Part shown: in pieces, positions 62,110-64,000 of the stretch
Position numbering within the stretch: the stretch's first letter is position 1
How the letters are laid out: every line of letters starts with the position of its first letter
Assembly (NCBI GenBank): GCA_018222985.1
Contig: JAAEZG010000004.1
Span: forward strand, 62,001 to 126,000
DNA length: 64,000 nt
Direction of reading: 5' to 3'
Source of the DNA: Gammaproteobacteria bacterium
GTDB taxonomy: Bacteria; Pseudomonadota; Gammaproteobacteria; Enterobacterales; Alteromonadaceae
Notes under the pieces: generated by a model
What the model saw: the letters and a program-made list of their open reading frames with translations, nothing else
The model's database searches: none
What the model was told of the DNA's origin: nothing
Program-made: the position numbers and the translations under genes

Positions 62110-64000
62110 CTACTCTATATCAAAAATGACGACATCATCGTCATCGCCCCAGTCATCGGCCTCGGGGGATTCTGATGGTGTTGTCGATGTTGGTTGGTCC
62201 TTTTCACCATTTTCAAAATGGGTAGCGGGACTCACTTTACTTTCGTGGTTTTTCTTCTGCTGAGCCCTACGGCGAGCATCTTTCGTCGCTTTCGCGGCTT
62301 GCTCCTGAATTGCATTCATATTCTGAATTGCTCGTGAAAGCATTTCTTGATTATAGTCAGATTCGCCGCGTTGCTTGAGATAAGCCTTGGCCTCGTTTAA
62401 CTCCCAAACACTTGTGAAGTGAAGCGTTGGATCGGCAAGCGCTACCTTGTGATAGCATTTCATTTCATCATCATAGACCCAAACATGCCGAATATTTCTT
62501 GGATCGCGTCGAATAATAAACTTGCGAGGCTTTCGAGTTTCTCGATCTATCGCACCGATGAGATGGCGTATGCTGTCGGAGAAGTAATAGATACCATCCC
62601 AAACAATACCTTGAGAGCGTATCGTCCGACGCTGATAAGGTAAGAAATCGAGCTCAATAGATAATGGGTCGGTAGGGATATCTGGTAGCCCACGTGGTAA
62701 CTCTTCGAGCTCACCTTCAACGGACATTTCCCATTTTGTTGCCGGCGCAACACCAATGCCTTCATGTTTGGTGTGGTGATATTCGATAATCGCATTAGTT
62801 AACCAAAGCTCGAGAGAGTCGAAATCGAATATCGCATGTTTCTCGGAATTGTAAGAAGCTCTACTTTTAGCTGAATTAAAGGTTTTTCCATCTAGTGCTT
62901 TGAGCTTTTCTTGAAAGGTACCAAGTAAACGTTCGATGTGACCGCCATACTCAGGTTTGGCAACAGGCCGAAACTCAAGAGCAATGTTATTTGCCTTACA
63001 CCCCATGCGCAGGGCATCGGATGTAAAGTCAGAGCCATTATCAACGTGAATTTTTTTTGGGATACCCCACACATGCCAATCTAGGTCGATACCAAGTTTC
63101 TTTAACCAAATATCTTTTGGAAGAATCGAATGTGAAATACACATCGCCACTGATGTGATACTTGGTGCATCTAAGGATAGATAGAACCCGGTAACCATGC
63201 GTGAATACACATCAATTGCCATGGTCAACCAAACACGTTTTATTGACTCTCGATGTTCGTCGTCGACGATAATGATATCCAAAGGCGTATGATCGATTTG
63301 TATTACGCTTAATATCGAATCGACGTTTGGAAACTTACCTGCTCGGGCGGAATAACGATTGTTTGCAATGTCGATATGGCCACGTGCTCGAAGGCGTCGT
63401 TCTTCTGGTACCAAGTCGATGCGTCGATAGATTGTCGACTGCGATGGAGGCTTTAAACCGGCCTGTTTGCAGGATTGGCAAATCTTGTTGTAAATAAACT
63501 GCGGTGAGTAGCGATCCTTAGACAAATAATAGGTGTCTATGGTGTGCTCAATGATCTTATTTACTTCTTCTGGAATGCGATTATTTTTTGCAGACCATCC
63601 ACGTTTTTGGTCGACAAGGCTAACCAACGAATTAGTACTCGAGAATGCTCTTAACCAACGGTATAAGGTCGTGTAATGAATATTACATTTTGCCGCCTGT
63701 ATTTTTACGTCACGACTTGATGCCGATGGACCCAACTCTAGAAGAGGCTTAATCGCTTTAAGTTTTTTTTCAGCTGCTTTCAACTTATGCGCTGGAATGG
63801 CCTGTATATCATCGGAAACTAAATTATCTTGCGGCTCGTTTTCTGTAACACTGGATATAATTTCACTGATTTTAAACAGCTGAATTTGCTTGCTATCCAC
63901 CTTCTGGAGCAATACTTCTTTAATGTTGAGTACTTCTTTAATGAAATAGTCACCGTCACTCAGTTTGACTAAGGTGCCACGGCGTAACTTAACCTTGGAT
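62110..64000 (-). CDS. tnsB: TnsB/TniA-type DDE transposase (5' end beyond window)
   Basis: At least 629 residues in view. The frame is open to the window edge, with family-like sequence (KLRRGTLVKLSDGDYFIKEV) upstream of the internal TTG at 63912, so the real start lies outside. An HTH region (NIHYTTLYRWLRAF) precedes the integrase catalytic core: DDE residues are visible in IQIDHTP, HVDNGSDF and GGHIERLLG. The C-terminal beta-barrel and an acidic tail (DDWGDDDDVVIFD) that would contact TnsC follow. It cuts the 3' ends of the transposon and joins them to target DNA. A TnsA endonuclease gene is expected upstream. Confidence 0.95.
   Translation of the reverse strand, partial: SKVKLRRGTLVKLSDGDYFIKEVLNIKEVLLQKVDSKQIQLFKISEIISSVTENEPQDNLVSDDIQAIPAHKLKAAEKKLKAIKPLLELGPSASSRDVKIQAAKCNIHYTTLYRWLRAFSSTNSLVSLVDQKRGWSAKNNRIPEEVNKIIEHTIDTYYLSKDRYSPQFIYNKICQSCKQAGLKPPSQSTIYRRIDLVPEERRLRARGHIDIANNRYSARAGKFPNVDSILSVIQIDHTPLDIIIVDDEHRESIKRVWLTMAIDVYSRMVTGFYLSLDAPSITSVAMCISHSILPKDIWLKKLGIDLDWHVWGIPKKIHVDNGSDFTSDALRMGCKANNIALEFRPVAKPEYGGHIERLLGTFQEKLKALDGKTFNSAKSRASYNSEKHAIFDFDSLELWLTNAIIEYHHTKHEGIGVAPATKWEMSVEGELEELPRGLPDIPTDPLSIELDFLPYQRRTIRSQGIVWDGIYYFSDSIRHLIGAIDRETRKPRKFIIRRDPRNIRHVWVYDDEMKCYHKVALADPTLHFTSVWELNEAKAYLKQRGESDYNQEMLSRAIQNMNAIQEQAAKATKDARRRAQQKKNHESKVSPATHFENGEKDQPTSTTPSESPEADDWGDDDDVVIFDIE

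Larger units (their letters stand above)
27478..64000. mobile_element. Tn7-like transposon (Tn6022/AbaR-type, comM-inserted), continuing past window
   Basis: The left boundary is where comM homology ends and TGTCAATT begins; TGT is the conserved Tn7-family terminus. Two tandem 20-bp repeats follow directly. At the far side tnsB, tnsC, tniQ and a zinc-ribbon gene occur in consecutive, overlapping order on the minus strand, with tnsB leaving the window. In Tn7 relatives the tns genes abut one end with tnsA outermost, so tnsA and the right end are expected just beyond 64000. Cargo fills 27.8-58.7 kb. If the usual 5-bp target duplication applies, the left copy would be GGCTC (27473-27477). comM is the known target of the Tn6022/AbaR group. 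Confidence 0.9.

Overview
The window looks like the chromosome of a marine gammaproteobacterium of the Alteromonadales type, perhaps Idiomarinaceae. I base this on gene content and order (UPF0114/YqhA, Rep, UbiK, Fpr, ComM, a cytochrome c5-like protein, NhaC, a Fur-boxed TonB receptor with a PepSY partner). The family assignment is an inference, because no rRNA is present. Coordinates 1-27477 are mostly core chromosome. From 27478 to beyond the right edge lies a large Tn7-like transposon that has split comM.

1-3600: a heavy-metal RND efflux locus on the minus strand (CzcB-like adaptor, CzcC-like channel, CzcI-like small protein), an AT-rich orphan HindVP-like restriction endonuclease, and tRNA-Arg(CCG). 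3600-27477: a sialidase-like lipoprotein, a class C beta-lactamase-like hydrolase, a Sel1-repeat gene broken by two in-frame stops, an S9 peptidase, Alr, NhaC, a TonB receptor plus PepSY protein, prephenate dehydratase, DinB, cytochrome c, a dual-GAF GGDEF/degenerate-EAL protein, Rep, UbiK and Fpr. A small lipoprotein cassette sits behind fpr and is bracketed by a perfect 34-bp direct repeat of the fpr 3' end. The window then reaches the first third or so of comM.

27478-64000: the element begins with TGT and two 20-bp tandem repeats that look like TnsB sites. At the other side, minus-strand genes encode TnsB (cut by the window edge), TnsC/TniB, TniQ and a multi-zinc-ribbon protein (TniE position). 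Insertion in comM matches the Tn6022/AbaR-type family. TnsA and the second end should lie just past 64000. Between the ends is about 31 kb of AT-richer cargo: orphan Xre/ParS-type antitoxins; a membrane GAF protein paired with a Panacea (SocA-like) protein; a PhoD-like phosphatase/lipoprotein operon; a membrane alpha/beta hydrolase pair; a secreted HNH nuclease; a PAS-GGDEF-EAL protein; and a CsrA homologue.

The most interesting cargo is three adjacent modules at 44.6-58.7 kb. (i) An HTH protein and a DNA N6-adenine methyltransferase diverge around a TATTTGCA tandem repeat. They face a four-gene operon of a second, paralogous methyltransferase, a phosphoribosyltransferase-like protein, a large ORC/Cdc6-like ATPase and a Rossmann-like protein. 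(ii) An ATPase-zinc ribbon-helix-hairpin-helix protein overlaps a HEPN protein that carries RxxxxH. (iii) A WYL regulator diverges, across a 12-bp inverted repeat, from an operon of a 56-aa protein, a DUF1508/YegP protein, a 577-aa protein with possible remote TnsE resemblance, and a PD-(D/E)xK-like nuclease. These look like defence or element-maintenance systems. I do not recognise any of them as a named, complete system.
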